Made by a program: the position numbers and the translations under genes. A stretch of 42,893 bases of DNA from Nitrospirota bacterium. GTDB taxonomy: Bacteria; Nitrospirota; Thermodesulfovibrionia; Thermodesulfovibrionales; JdFR-88. Location of the stretch: contig JAKAHV010000028.1 of the NCBI GenBank assembly GCA_021825295.1, positions 1 through 42,893 on the forward strand, read 5' to 3'. Of this stretch, positions 16,497 to 24,833 are shown piece by piece; the stretch's first letter is position 1, and the number at the start of each line of letters is the position of its first letter. The notes beneath the pieces were generated by a model, which saw only the letters and a program-made list of their open reading frames with translations, did not search any database and was not told the origin of the DNA.

Positions 16497-17578
16497 AAAC
16501 CCCGAAGGCCGTCGCTCTTTTGTCCGGGGGACTGGACAGCACGCTCGCCATCCTGCTGGTGAAAAGGCTGGGGGTGGACGTCACCGCCATCACCTTTCTT
16601 ACGCATTTCGGCTGCGACATCTCCGACAGCTCTTCATGCTCCAGGAACCCGTTTCCGGCCGCGGAGAAATTCGGCTTCACTGTAAAGCTCTCCCACCTGG
16701 CCGATAAATTCATAGAGATAGTGAAAAACCCGAAGTTCGGGCACGGCAGGAACATGAACCCCTGCGTCGACTGCCGGATACTCATGCTCCGCGAGGCGGG
16801 GGAATTCATGCGCATCACCGGCGCGGACTTCATCGTGACCGGAGAGGTGCTCGGTCAGCGGCCGATGAGCCAGCGCAGGGACAGCTTCCCCCTCATAGAC
16901 AGGGAGGCGGGCCTGAAGGGCCTTGTGCTGAGGCCCCTGAGCGCAAAACTCCTGCCCCCCACTCTGGCTGAGGAAAAGGGGCTTTTGGACCGGGACAGGC
17001 TGATGGCCATCTCCGGCAGGAGCAGAAAGCCGCAGATGAGACTGGCTGAAGAGTTCGGCCTCACCGATTACCCCAACCCGGCGGGTGGATGTCTGCTGAC
17101 CGAGCCGAACTACGCCTGGAGGCTGAGGGAGTTTTTAAGCTATAACGCCAACCCGTCGGTAAGGGAGTTGAATCTGCTCAGGGTGGGCAGGCATTTCAGG
17201 GTTGGCGCGGCAAAGATAATAGCGGGAAGAAACGAGGCGGAAAACAACCTCATAGAGTCCATGGCAGCGCCTGGGGAGCCGCTTTTAAGGGCGCGGGACT
17301 GCGGCAGCCCAACCGTCCTTGTGACGGGGCTTTTGGCGGACAGCGCATCCGCACTGATATCGCCGGCAGGCGGAGGGACTTTTGACGAAACCATAAGGGC
17401 CGCCGCCTCCGTTTGCGCAAGATATTCCGACAACATGGAAGCCCCCCCGGTATCGGTTTCCCTTTCGATAGGCGGCCGGTCCGGCCTCGTGGACGCAATG
17501 CCCGCGGATGACGCCTGGCTGGGACTGCACAGGGTCCAGAAACCTGAAAAACCGGACAAACGCCGGATCACAACCTGA
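16493..17578 (+). CDS. PP-loop ATP pyrophosphatase, tRNA thiouridylase-like
   Basis: 361 aa from GTG 16493, overlapping the heptose kinase. The N-terminal PP-loop SGGLDST (11-17) marks an adenylating enzyme of the MnmA/ThiI superfamily. NPCVDCR (Cys at about 90 and 93) and AGGCLL (Cys at about 200) resemble the paired thiol-transfer cysteines of MnmA. After about residue 210 the sequence (LRVGRHFRVGAAKIIAGRNEAENN) suggests a small extra RNA-binding-type domain; an NFACT-R-like domain is possible from memory but unverified. A role in tRNA sulfur modification is inferred. It is not canonical MnmA. The end overlaps the convergent phosphodiesterase gene by 11 bp. Confidence 0.75.
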   Translation: MKTPKAVALLSGGLDSTLAILLVKRLGVDVTAITFLTHFGCDISDSSSCSRNPFPAAEKFGFTVKLSHLADKFIEIVKNPKFGHGRNMNPCVDCRILMLREAGEFMRITGADFIVTGEVLGQRPMSQRRDSFPLIDREAGLKGLVLRPLSAKLLPPTLAEEKGLLDRDRLMAISGRSRKPQMRLAEEFGLTDYPNPAGGCLLTEPNYAWRLREFLSYNANPSVRELNLLRVGRHFRVGAAKIIAGRNEAENNLIESMAAPGEPLLRARDCGSPTVLVTGLLADSASALISPAGGGTFDETIRAAASVCARYSDNMEAPPVSVSLSIGGRSGLVDAMPADDAWLGLHRVQKPEKPDKRRITT

Positions 17579-18047
17579 AGATTCCGGCCTCCATCGTCCC
17601 TGTATCAAGCAGCGCCACCGTCGATTCCCCCTTGTGAAGCCTCGCCACCTTGCCGGGACTGAGGATCAGGGCGCCGTTGCACTTGCGTATATCATGCCTG
17701 TGCAGATGCCCGTATATGACCGCGTCGAATTTCCCGCTTGCCGCAAGCTCCTCCACCACCCTGGGCTCGTGGACAAGCACAAGCCTTTTGCCGTCCAGCT
17801 CCAGTATGTGCGGCTGGATATGGAGCCTGCCCCCGGACTTCTGGTTCAGCAGCACGCGGTCGCCGTCGTTGTTGCCGAAGATGCCGGCAAAGTCGGCTTC
17901 AAGCAGGTTCAGCGCCTCGAAGGTAAAAGGAGAGACAAGGTCTCCGGCGTGCAGCACCATCTGCGCCTTCTTCGAATTGAAGAAATCAACAGCCTTTTTG
18001 ATCGATTCCATGTCGTCATGCGTGTCGGACATCACTCCAAGAAGCAT
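17568..18047 (-). CDS. YfcE/MJ0936-family metallophosphodiesterase
   Basis: 159 aa, usual for this single-domain family. Metal-binding motifs are in order: SDTHDD (7-12), HAGDLV (about 33-38), GNNDGD (about 58-63), VHEP, and GHLHRHD (about 112-118). Members hydrolyse phosphodiesters in vitro; the physiological substrate is generally unknown. It is transcribed toward the thiouridylase-like gene and overlaps its 3' end by 11 bp. The inverted-repeat element at 18073 starts 26 bp upstream of its ATG and may carry or displace its promoter. Confidence 0.9.
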   Translation of the reverse strand: MLLGVMSDTHDDMESIKKAVDFFNSKKAQMVLHAGDLVSPFTFEALNLLEADFAGIFGNNDGDRVLLNQKSGGRLHIQPHILELDGKRLVLVHEPRVVEELAASGKFDAVIYGHLHRHDIRKCNGALILSPGKVARLHKGESTVALLDTGTMEAGIFRL

Positions 18048-18072
18048 TTTTCGTATCGTCTCCCTGTTTTTT

Positions 18073-18262
18073 TAGAACCTGTCTCAAAATTGATTTTGAA
18101 GCGAAAGAGAGAGGGAATCGTGGCAGACAAGGAGGAAAGGGGAAATCGCCCGGAGGCGCAGCAGTCCCGCCAAGGCGTGGTTGAGGACGATTTTCCCTGT
18201 ATGACGCCGTATGCCGCGATTCCAGCCTCTTATAGCCAGAAGCAATTTTGAGACAGGTTCTA
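18073..18262. mobile_element. MITE-like element, 20-bp perfect inverted ends with TA borders
   Basis: TAGAACCTGTCTCAAAATTG at 18073-18092 recurs inverted at 18243-18262. The 190-bp element has no credible gene. The outermost TA on both sides could be a TA target duplication, as made by IS630/Tc1-type transposases, or just part of the repeat. No transposase lies nearby. Confidence 0.7.
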
Positions 18263-18321
18263 GTGTCCCAATATTATATCGGCTGTTCCCGCATTTGTGT
18301 TGCGTCCATTCCATGCCCGCA

Positions 18322-18479
18322 AGCGATCGCTGCTCGATAAAAAACCACCTTTCGCTTTTTGCGGCTTCTTTTCTGCCGCTGCATGGCCTCGCTCCGCCGG
18401 CATCGGCGCGAAAAAACGAAAATAAGTCCCGCCCAAGGCGGGATCGCTCAATCCGGTTTTTTATCGCCCAGCAATCGCT
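18322..18479. repeat. Inverted-repeat element, 25-bp imperfect ends
   Basis: The segment at 18322-18346 matches the inverse of 18455-18479 at 22 of 25 positions, with CGATAAAAAACC as the inner conserved part. The 158-bp unit has an internal CCCGCC/GGCGGG hairpin and no gene. It could be a second MITE-like element next to the one at 18073, or a large stem-loop. The rest of the 18048-18705 gap shows nothing recognisable. Confidence 0.55.
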
Positions 18480-18705
18480 AAAATAGGCACTACCTTCGGA
18501 ACGTCCGGTTTGACAACCGCCAAATTTAAAGGTAAATAAAAATTAAGCCCGCCGAACGAAAAAGGGCCCGGCAGATATCAGCAAGCGCGGAATAAACAAA
18601 TTATTTTTGAGACTGCCAACAACCCGCACGAAAAGCCGGAAAAACCGAAATCATAATCCGGGCGGCCCTCTGTAAAAAAGGGGCCCCGGAAGAAAGGAGA
18701 CCCGG

Positions 18706-18990
18706 ATGGCCATCTACGTGATCCTCAGCAAGCTTACCGACGAGGGCAGAAGGACGATAAAGAACAAGCCCCAGAGGATATTCGAGGTCAACAAGGAGCT
18801 TGAGGGCATGGGGGTGAAGGTGAAAGAGCAGTTCGCACTCCTTGGCCCGTATGACTTCCTGAACATAGTTGAGGCCCCGGACAACGAGACCATACTCAGG
18901 ATGTCCGTGGAGCTGGGCGCAAGGGGAAGCATCCAGCTTCTGTCGCTTCCCGCAATTTCCGTGGACAAGTTCATAGCCGGAGTGAAATGA
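18706..18990 (+). CDS. GYD domain protein
   Basis: 94 aa. The sequence (MAIYVILSKLTDEGRRTIKN... LGPYDFLNIVEAPDNE... VELGARGSIQLLSLPAI, shortened) fits the GYD family, small ferredoxin-like-fold proteins, often with unknown function. The Gly-Tyr-Asp of the name reads GPYD here. A good AGAAAGGAG ribosome site precedes ATG 18706. It is 41 bp before the TusA-like gene and may be cotranscribed with it. No specific role can be assigned. Confidence 0.85.
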   Translation: MAIYVILSKLTDEGRRTIKNKPQRIFEVNKELEGMGVKVKEQFALLGPYDFLNIVEAPDNETILRMSVELGARGSIQLLSLPAISVDKFIAGVK

Positions 18991-19031
18991 CATAAATCCC
19001 CCTGCAACAGAATCTGCTAGAATAGGGGAAA

Positions 19032-19289
19032 ATGAGACCGGCTGGCTCCAAAATGATCATCGACGTAAGCAGGATGCTCTGCCCGATGCCGGTGCTTACG
19101 GCAAAAAAAACACTGGACAGCCTGGCTGAAGGGAAACTGCTTGAAATAATCACCGACGAGACCTCAGCCGGCGACATCCGCGCCTTCATAGCGCGCATGG
19201 GACACCAACTGGTAAGTGAAAGTGTCCTTGCCGGAGAAAAAACAGCAAGAAAGATCCATTTCCTGGTAAAAAAAAGAGAGTACCTTTAA
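19032..19289 (+). CDS. TusA/SirA-like sulfur carrier protein
   Basis: 85 aa. The CPMPVL motif, with the reactive Cys in a CPxP context near residue 17, and the beta-alpha-beta-alpha-beta pattern define the TusA/YedF family. Members carry persulfide sulfur for thiolation or act in sulfur or redox metabolism. Start ATG 19032 has an AGGGG sequence just upstream; an alternative ATG (MIIDVSRM) lies 7 codons later. A link with the thiouridylase-like protein 1.5 kb upstream is possible but rests only on shared sulfur chemistry. Confidence 0.88.
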   Translation: MRPAGSKMIIDVSRMLCPMPVLTAKKTLDSLAEGKLLEIITDETSAGDIRAFIARMGHQLVSESVLAGEKTARKIHFLVKKREYL

Positions 19290-19344
19290 AAGACCCTCTT
19301 CCATCCCTGTGAAGGGGTGGGCCGGCATTTGGAGGACGGGATTC

Positions 19345-22047
19345 ATGGTTAAAAAAACCTGTATCCTTATCATCCTTTCCACGCTGCTGTCCTTGCCGCA
19401 CACCGCCCTCGGAGCCCCCACAAGGGGACCAGTCCCTTTCAGGGGACCAGTCCCTTTCAGAGCGCCAATCCCATTCAAAGGGGGGCTGGCCCCCTCCGCG
19501 GCTGCGCTGTCGGCGGCCCTCCGTTCGGGTTTCGAGAAAAACATGGGCCAGGCGGACGCCAAAACGCTTTTTTTGTCCAGGGGCGGCGGGTACATTGCGC
19601 TGTTTGACAAAAAAGGCTTCACCATTGCCCTGCCCGGCAGGCCGGAAAGGAAATCGGGAAGGCGCCGCATGAATTTCGTGCGGGTGGTCTTCGAGGGCGG
19701 TCCATCCGGCCCGCGGGCAAAGACATCCGCCCCAAGGCTCTCCGGTCGGGGTCTGCTGCCCGGCAGGAGCAACTATTTAAGGGGCGATGACCCCTCGAAA
19801 TGGCTCGCCTCCGTCCCCAGATATGAAAAGCTGGCGTACGAAGGCATTTACCCCGGAGTCAGCATAATATTTGGCGATGTCCGTAGCGCTTCCGGTGGAC
19901 CCGGCGGGGCTTCAAAAGATATCGCGCTCGAATACGATGTCGTTTTGCGCCCGGGGGCGGACCCGGGGGATATCAGGCTTTTTTTCCCGGCGGAAAAGGT
20001 GTCGGTCAGCGGCAACGGCAGTCTTGTGATCTCGTCCGGGGGCGGCAGGGTCTTCATGCTGAAACCCAGGATTTACCAGCGGGCCGGAGATAAAAATGGA
20101 AAAGGGTTAAAAATGATCAGGGGCGGCTTTGTCCGGATCGGGGCGCACAGGGCCGGCTTCGAAGTGGCATCTTATGACAGGGGCCGCACGCTTGTCATCG
20201 ATCCGGCGATTGCCTTTTCGACCTATCTGGGCGGCGGCTCGGCGGACCAGGGGCAGGGGATTGCGGTCGATTCAAGCGGGGGCATCTATGTGACCGGATT
20301 TACTCTCTCGCCCGATTTCCCGGTTAAAAACCAGACAAAGTCCTTTTCCGGCGGCGCGGTCTTCGGCGATGTCTTCATAACCAAGCTCACGCTCTCGCCC
20401 AGTCCGCAGATAGTCTATTCGACCTTCATAGGGGGGCACAGCGATGACGCCGGATACGCAATAGCCGTGGATTGCTGCGGGCAGGCCTACGTCACCGGGT
20501 TTACCAGTTCGTCCGATTTCCCGGTGGTCTCGCCTCTTCAGCCGGCGCTTAGGGGCTCAAGAAATGTCTTCGTGACAAAGCTCTCGGCGGACGGGAAAAA
20601 GATACTGTACTCCACTTTTTTGGGCGGCGGCAGCGACGACGAAGGCAGGGGCATCGCGGTCGACTCGTCAAACAATATCTACATCGCCGGGTTTACGGAT
20701 TCCACGAATTTCCCGGTCAGCAAATCCCAGAGGACCGCCCCCGTCGGCTACGACGCGTTCGCCGCAAAGATACTTCCTGGCGGCTCCTCGCTCGGCTATT
20801 CAGTGCTGCTTGGCGGCGGGGGCAATGACGCGGGCTCCGGGCTGGCGGTGGACGCCTCGGGCAATGCGTTCGTGACCGGCTCCACCAGTTCCACGGACTT
20901 TCCGGTTACAGCGAACGCATACCAGCCGGCCCTTCGGGGCGCGCAAAACGCCTTCCTTACAAAACTTGACCCCAACGGGACGCTGCTTTTTTCCACCTTC
21001 CTGGGCGGCAGCGCAAGCGACGCGTCAACCTCGGTCACGGCCGACTCCACGGGGGCCGCATACATAACGGGCAGCGCCACATCCACGGATTTCCCCTTGA
21101 TCATTTCCATACAGTCCCTGAAGGGGGCCAGAAACGCGTTTGTCTCAAAATTCAGTCCCTCCGGCGGCCTGCTCTATTCGACACTGCTGGGAGGCAGCGG
21201 ACATGATAGCGGAGAGGGCATTGCAGTCGATGCCATGGGGAACGCATATGTCGCCGGGCGGACCACATCAACGGACTTCCCGCTTAAAAACCCGGTGCAG
21301 GGCCAGACGCCCGTGGAAAACGCCTTCGTCTCGGAGATAAATTCCGTCGGCAACGCCATTGTCTATTCCACGCTTCTTGGCGGCAGCGGAGACGACTACG
21401 GGCTGGCTGTCGCGGTCGACTCCACCGGGGACGCCTTTGTAACGGGCGGCACGGCCTCAACGGACTTCCCAAGCGTTAACGCCACTCAGCGTTTGGGCGG
21501 GGCGACCGACGCATTTGTGACAGAGCTTGCGGCCTCTCCGAATTCTCCACCCTCGGCGCCTTCGCTCGTCAGCCCCGCGGACGGACAGATCGGGGTTGCC
21601 ACCTCGGTGACTTTCTCCTGGGTCAAATCCACCGACCCGGACGGCGACCCCATCACATATGAATTCTTCCTCTGCACAAACAGTGATTTTAACGGGTGCC
21701 CTCCAAGCGCCATCGCCGCTAAAACAGCCGCCGCGAAGGGACAGGGGGGCGGTTCGGCCGCGGCAAAGGCGTCCGGCGCCTTTTCCATGTTATTATCTGG
21801 CGCAGCTTTTTTCGGGCCGAAAAGAAGGAGAAAAAAATTCCTGCTTATGCTGGCGGCCCTGATTGTCCTTACGCCCGCGGTGCTGGCCTCCTGCGGAGGT
21901 GGCCATGGCGCGTCGCCGTCTTCAAACGAGGTGCAAACCACCGTCTCCGGCCTTCCGCATAACACGACTTTCTTCTGGAAGGTGATAGCCCTGGACGGCA
22001 GGGGAGGCAGCGCCGGCAGCGGCACTCGCACGTTCAAGACCGGATGA
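19345..22047 (+). CDS. Exported SBBP-repeat beta-propeller protein with C-terminal Fn3-like domain
   Basis: 900 aa from ATG 19345, chosen for its GGAGGA site; the frame opens earlier at 19309. Residues 1-23 are a signal peptide (cut near ALG-A). An RGPVPF tandem repeat follows, then a domain seen before SBBP repeats (KNMGQADAKTLFLSRGGGYIA). About seven SBBP repeats span residues 290-730, each like YSTFLGGGSDDEG...AVDSSGNAYVTG...TDFPV. The C-terminus is an Fn3-like domain (PSLVSPADGQIGVATSVTFSW ... FFWKVIALDGRGGSAGSGTR) interrupted by about 75 residues containing RRRKK, a hydrophobic helix and ASCGGG (Cys about 850). It is probably a surface or secreted structural protein. Translation is coupled to the next gene (ATGA). 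Confidence 0.88.
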   Translation: MVKKTCILIILSTLLSLPHTALGAPTRGPVPFRGPVPFRAPIPFKGGLAPSAAALSAALRSGFEKNMGQADAKTLFLSRGGGYIALFDKKGFTIALPGRPERKSGRRRMNFVRVVFEGGPSGPRAKTSAPRLSGRGLLPGRSNYLRGDDPSKWLASVPRYEKLAYEGIYPGVSIIFGDVRSASGGPGGASKDIALEYDVVLRPGADPGDIRLFFPAEKVSVSGNGSLVISSGGGRVFMLKPRIYQRAGDKNGKGLKMIRGGFVRIGAHRAGFEVASYDRGRTLVIDPAIAFSTYLGGGSADQGQGIAVDSSGGIYVTGFTLSPDFPVKNQTKSFSGGAVFGDVFITKLTLSPSPQIVYSTFIGGHSDDAGYAIAVDCCGQAYVTGFTSSSDFPVVSPLQPALRGSRNVFVTKLSADGKKILYSTFLGGGSDDEGRGIAVDSSNNIYIAGFTDSTNFPVSKSQRTAPVGYDAFAAKILPGGSSLGYSVLLGGGGNDAGSGLAVDASGNAFVTGSTSSTDFPVTANAYQPALRGAQNAFLTKLDPNGTLLFSTFLGGSASDASTSVTADSTGAAYITGSATSTDFPLIISIQSLKGARNAFVSKFSPSGGLLYSTLLGGSGHDSGEGIAVDAMGNAYVAGRTTSTDFPLKNPVQGQTPVENAFVSEINSVGNAIVYSTLLGGSGDDYGLAVAVDSTGDAFVTGGTASTDFPSVNATQRLGGATDAFVTELAASPNSPPSAPSLVSPADGQIGVATSVTFSWVKSTDPDGDPITYEFFLCTNSDFNGCPPSAIAAKTAAAKGQGGGSAAAKASGAFSMLLSGAAFFGPKRRRKKFLLMLAALIVLTPAVLASCGGGHGASPSSNEVQTTVSGLPHNTTFFWKVIALDGRGGSAGSGTRTFKTG
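19424..19477 (+). repeat. Tandem 18-bp repeat with GACCAGTC core
   Basis: GGGGACCAGTCCCTTTCA occurs at 19424-19441 and 19442-19459, followed by a degenerate third copy at 19460-19477. They encode RGPVPF, RGPVPF and RAPIPF just after the signal peptide. The GACCAGTC core is the octamer seen in addA. Confidence 0.75.
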
Positions 22048-22718
22048 GCCTCGAACTTTACCTTGTAATCCTCGAATCCGTTCTTCTGCTTTTCACCATC
22101 CTGCTGCTCCTGGACAGCATCAGGGAGGGCCGCGCCAGGGCAAGGCTGCTTCTGGAGGTGGACAGGGCCACCAAGACCTTCACGCGGCTCGAGTATTTCC
22201 TCTCAGTAGTCGATTCCATGGCGGACGCCAGGCACGAGGTCATCGGGTTGGTGTCCGGCAGGTACCCAAGCGCCACCGACAGGAAACGCACAAAGGACAT
22301 AGTTGGCGCCATCGGGAAGGCCGTGAAGGCCGGGGTCCGGGTGAAATACCTCCTGCCGCGCTTTCACGACAGGCTATATATCGGGTGTCTCTATTCGGGC
22401 GCGGGCGCGGAGGTCAGATACAGCTCATGCCCCATCCTCCACGACTTGAGATACATGACCGTAGACGACCGGGTGACCATCATAGGCATCCCGGAGGGCA
22501 CGGGCGAGAAAGAGGCCACCAAGAAGGGCTACAAGATAATATCCGAGGGGCTCAATTCGGTCCTGAGGGAGCATTTCAACAACTGCTGGGGCTCCGCCAC
22601 ACCATACGCCGATTACCTGAGAGAGGTCATCAGGGAGACGAAGGCCTCGCCAAGACAGCTTGCCATGGAGCTGAAGATAGAAGAGAAGGACCTGGAGAAA
22701 TTCTACAGGGACATATGA
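22044..22718 (+). CDS. Membrane-anchored PLD-like domain protein
   Basis: 224 aa. One N-terminal transmembrane helix (about 5-24), then a cytoplasmic part resembling degenerate phospholipase-D-like domains: RFHDRLYIGCLYSGAGAEVR, then LHDLRYMTVDDRVTIIGIP, and SEGLNSVLREHFNNCW. The catalytic HxK is not recognisable, so a binding rather than enzymatic role is more likely. The C-terminal part (ASPRQLAMELKIEEKDLEKF) looks helical. It overlaps the SBBP gene by 4 bp. The function of the pair is unknown. Confidence 0.7.
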   Translation: MSLELYLVILESVLLLFTILLLLDSIREGRARARLLLEVDRATKTFTRLEYFLSVVDSMADARHEVIGLVSGRYPSATDRKRTKDIVGAIGKAVKAGVRVKYLLPRFHDRLYIGCLYSGAGAEVRYSSCPILHDLRYMTVDDRVTIIGIPEGTGEKEATKKGYKIISEGLNSVLREHFNNCWGSATPYADYLREVIRETKASPRQLAMELKIEEKDLEKFYRDI

Positions 22719-23128
22719 TATCGCGGCTTTCCGGCTCCGTCCTAAAGGAGAAATTTAGTTGGTCGCTTAATTCCATCAAGATCGAGAGCATCCTCTTGGC
22801 TATTACAGAGTAATTATTCGTTTAATCCAGATAATTGCCAAAATTTTTTAAGAAAAAATTCAAAAAATATCCGAGAACCCCGAATGCTGACGTCCTTTTG
22901 CGCGAGGACTTCGCGTTGAAACTTAGCTCCTTCCGTGATTTTTGAAAAAATAGTAGTCATTAATAGGGCGTATACAAATACGTTATTTCCCGCAATTTCT
23001 CCCGATTTCGATGCAACTTGTAATTGCAATAAAATCTGGTAATATTCCAACCATAGGGACAAAAGCTCGTCATTTCAAGAACAACTGCACAATATGTTCA
23101 GCACGCAACAACAATGCAGGAGATAGTT
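22719..23128. other. AT-rich gap without a recognisable gene
   Basis: This 410-bp stretch drops sharply in GC relative to both sides. A 32-codon frame overlapping the previous stop (ATG 22715) and an 82-codon minus-strand frame (22814-23062) lack recognisable features. It may be a degraded insertion; nothing definite is seen. Confidence 0.4.
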
Positions 23129-24553
23129 ATGGACACACGTTGCAGGAGTGTTGGACTTTTCGGTTTGATTTCGGCCCTGATGCTACTTATGTATCTGGCA
23201 TCATGCGGAGATAGTAGAACCGGTTCCGCCAATAGGACCTTCACTGTAGTTGTTTTCTCGGATGTTCATTTCAATCCTTTTTATGACCCCTCTCTTTTTC
23301 AGGCGCTTATGGCAGCCGACGCCACCCATTGGGCGGATATTTTCCGGACATCGCGCATAACTGGGCCTTCAGCATGGGGGAGCGATACCAACTACCCTCT
23401 TCTTGTGCTTGCTCTCTCAAGCATAAGGCAGAATCAGGGAGCCAGCCAGCTCATTATTTTTACCGGCGATATTCTGGGACATTATCTTCCGCAGACGTTC
23501 TTCGGACTTTACGACCCTCAAAACGCCAAAAACCCAACCCCTGCAGATGTGGCAGCCATGAAGGCATTTACCGACAAGACGGTTGCCTTTTTCATGGAGC
23601 AGGTGAGATCGTATGCCGGAAACGTTCCCGTCATGTTCACCGTTGGAAATGCCGATTCATACACGGGCCTCGGACCGGACAGCAGTTTTCTTTCCAGGAA
23701 TGCTGAACTGTACTACAGCCAGTTTTTAAACGGCTCCGTAAATCATCAGACATTTCTTGAAACATTCACGAGCGGAGGATATTATTCCGCCGAGCCGGCC
23801 GGCTTAAACGTGATGGTGATAGGACTCAATGACTTCGAATTTTCCCCTTTTTTCGGAGACACTACTTCGGGCGCGGTGGCCGATGAACTCGTGTGGCTTG
23901 ATTCGATACTTGCTTCGGCCCGGGCCGCAGGCAAGAAGGTGTGGCTTTTGATGCATGTGCCTCCGGGCGCGGATATAGTTACAACAGCCAAGTCCATTGA
24001 TGCCGGCATCCACATAACAAACGCCACGATGATGTGGAATCAGGCCTATCAGGAAAGGTTTCTGCAAATACTTTCCAAGTATCCGGGCCTCATAACTCAG
24101 ACGTTTACTGCGCATACGCATATGGACGAATACCGCATCATGTCGCCCAATAATCTGGCTGATACAACGCCCGGGATAACTCCATATTTCGGCAATAACC
24201 CCGCTTTCAAGGTCTTTACGTTTTTCAGCGAGACGTTAAGGTCCACCGACTACATTTCGCTGAACTATGACCTCGCCACATCACCGGGACAGTTTAGCCG
24301 CTATTACACCTTTTCGACGGCATATCACATGAAGGGTTTTCTGAGTGATGCCTTGTCGCAACTTTATCCGGAGCTTGCCACGGACAATGCGAAGCGGCAG
24401 CTTTACAGAAGAAGTTATTTCTCAGGACATTATAATTTCGTTCCCGTAGGCCCCGAGAGCCTTCCTATTACCGATAAGACCTGGCCGGTTTACTGGTGCG
24501 GGATAGGCCATATGGACAAACAAGGCTTAATCAATTGCATGAACTCCTATTGA
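23129..24553 (+). CDS. Acid sphingomyelinase-like metallophosphoesterase lipoprotein
   Basis: 474 aa from ATG 23129, preceded by AGGAGAT. Lipobox LASC with Cys26. Calcineurin-like motifs: FSDVHFNPFYD (D45, H47), FTGDILGH (about 111-118), GNADSYTG (about 173-180), LMHVPPGAD, and AHTHMDEY. The order and the PPG and THMDEY motifs match sphingomyelinase-like (SMPDL) phosphodiesterases. The GNH(E/D) histidine, the proton donor in the family, is Ala here (GNAD); from memory some bacterial relatives carry GNND. Probably an envelope phosphodiesterase or nucleotidase. AT-richer than the left-hand core. Confidence 0.85.
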   Translation: MDTRCRSVGLFGLISALMLLMYLASCGDSRTGSANRTFTVVVFSDVHFNPFYDPSLFQALMAADATHWADIFRTSRITGPSAWGSDTNYPLLVLALSSIRQNQGASQLIIFTGDILGHYLPQTFFGLYDPQNAKNPTPADVAAMKAFTDKTVAFFMEQVRSYAGNVPVMFTVGNADSYTGLGPDSSFLSRNAELYYSQFLNGSVNHQTFLETFTSGGYYSAEPAGLNVMVIGLNDFEFSPFFGDTTSGAVADELVWLDSILASARAAGKKVWLLMHVPPGADIVTTAKSIDAGIHITNATMMWNQAYQERFLQILSKYPGLITQTFTAHTHMDEYRIMSPNNLADTTPGITPYFGNNPAFKVFTFFSETLRSTDYISLNYDLATSPGQFSRYYTFSTAYHMKGFLSDALSQLYPELATDNAKRQLYRRSYFSGHYNFVPVGPESLPITDKTWPVYWCGIGHMDKQGLINCMNSY

Positions 24554-24833
24554 TAAGCACGATTCAATGTAGGCAAACAAACCCATGCAAAGTTCTTTCT
24601 CATGTTTTATCCTCCAAAACGCTTTTGCCGGTTTTCATAATGTTGCGCAGTCACCGCATTCTTTGCTGCGATGGCGTTATCAGGCTTGTCCGGCTCGCTA
24701 AGCATGACTCCTGACAGTAAGACAACAATTTTGGATGACGGCACCGCCCTGGGAAAGGAGCTTAAAGAGAATCCGCTGCTTATTGGCGCTTTTGGCCGGT
24801 CTTACTCTTGCGGCATGCGGGAGAGGAGGCTTT

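Noticed and set aside
22715-22813. 32-codon frame overlapping the PLD-like gene stop (ATGA)
   Set aside because: Coupled start is attractive, but the peptide has no recognisable feature and the composition is not distinctive.
22814-23062. 82-codon minus-strand frame
   Set aside because: Lies in an AT-rich degraded-looking stretch with no start signal or known motif.
24496-24833. Additional small genes between the two phosphatase-type lipoprotein genes
   Set aside because: Open frames here are short and overlap the flanking genes in other frames; only the in-frame lipoprotein-like signal upstream of ATG 24834 is notable.
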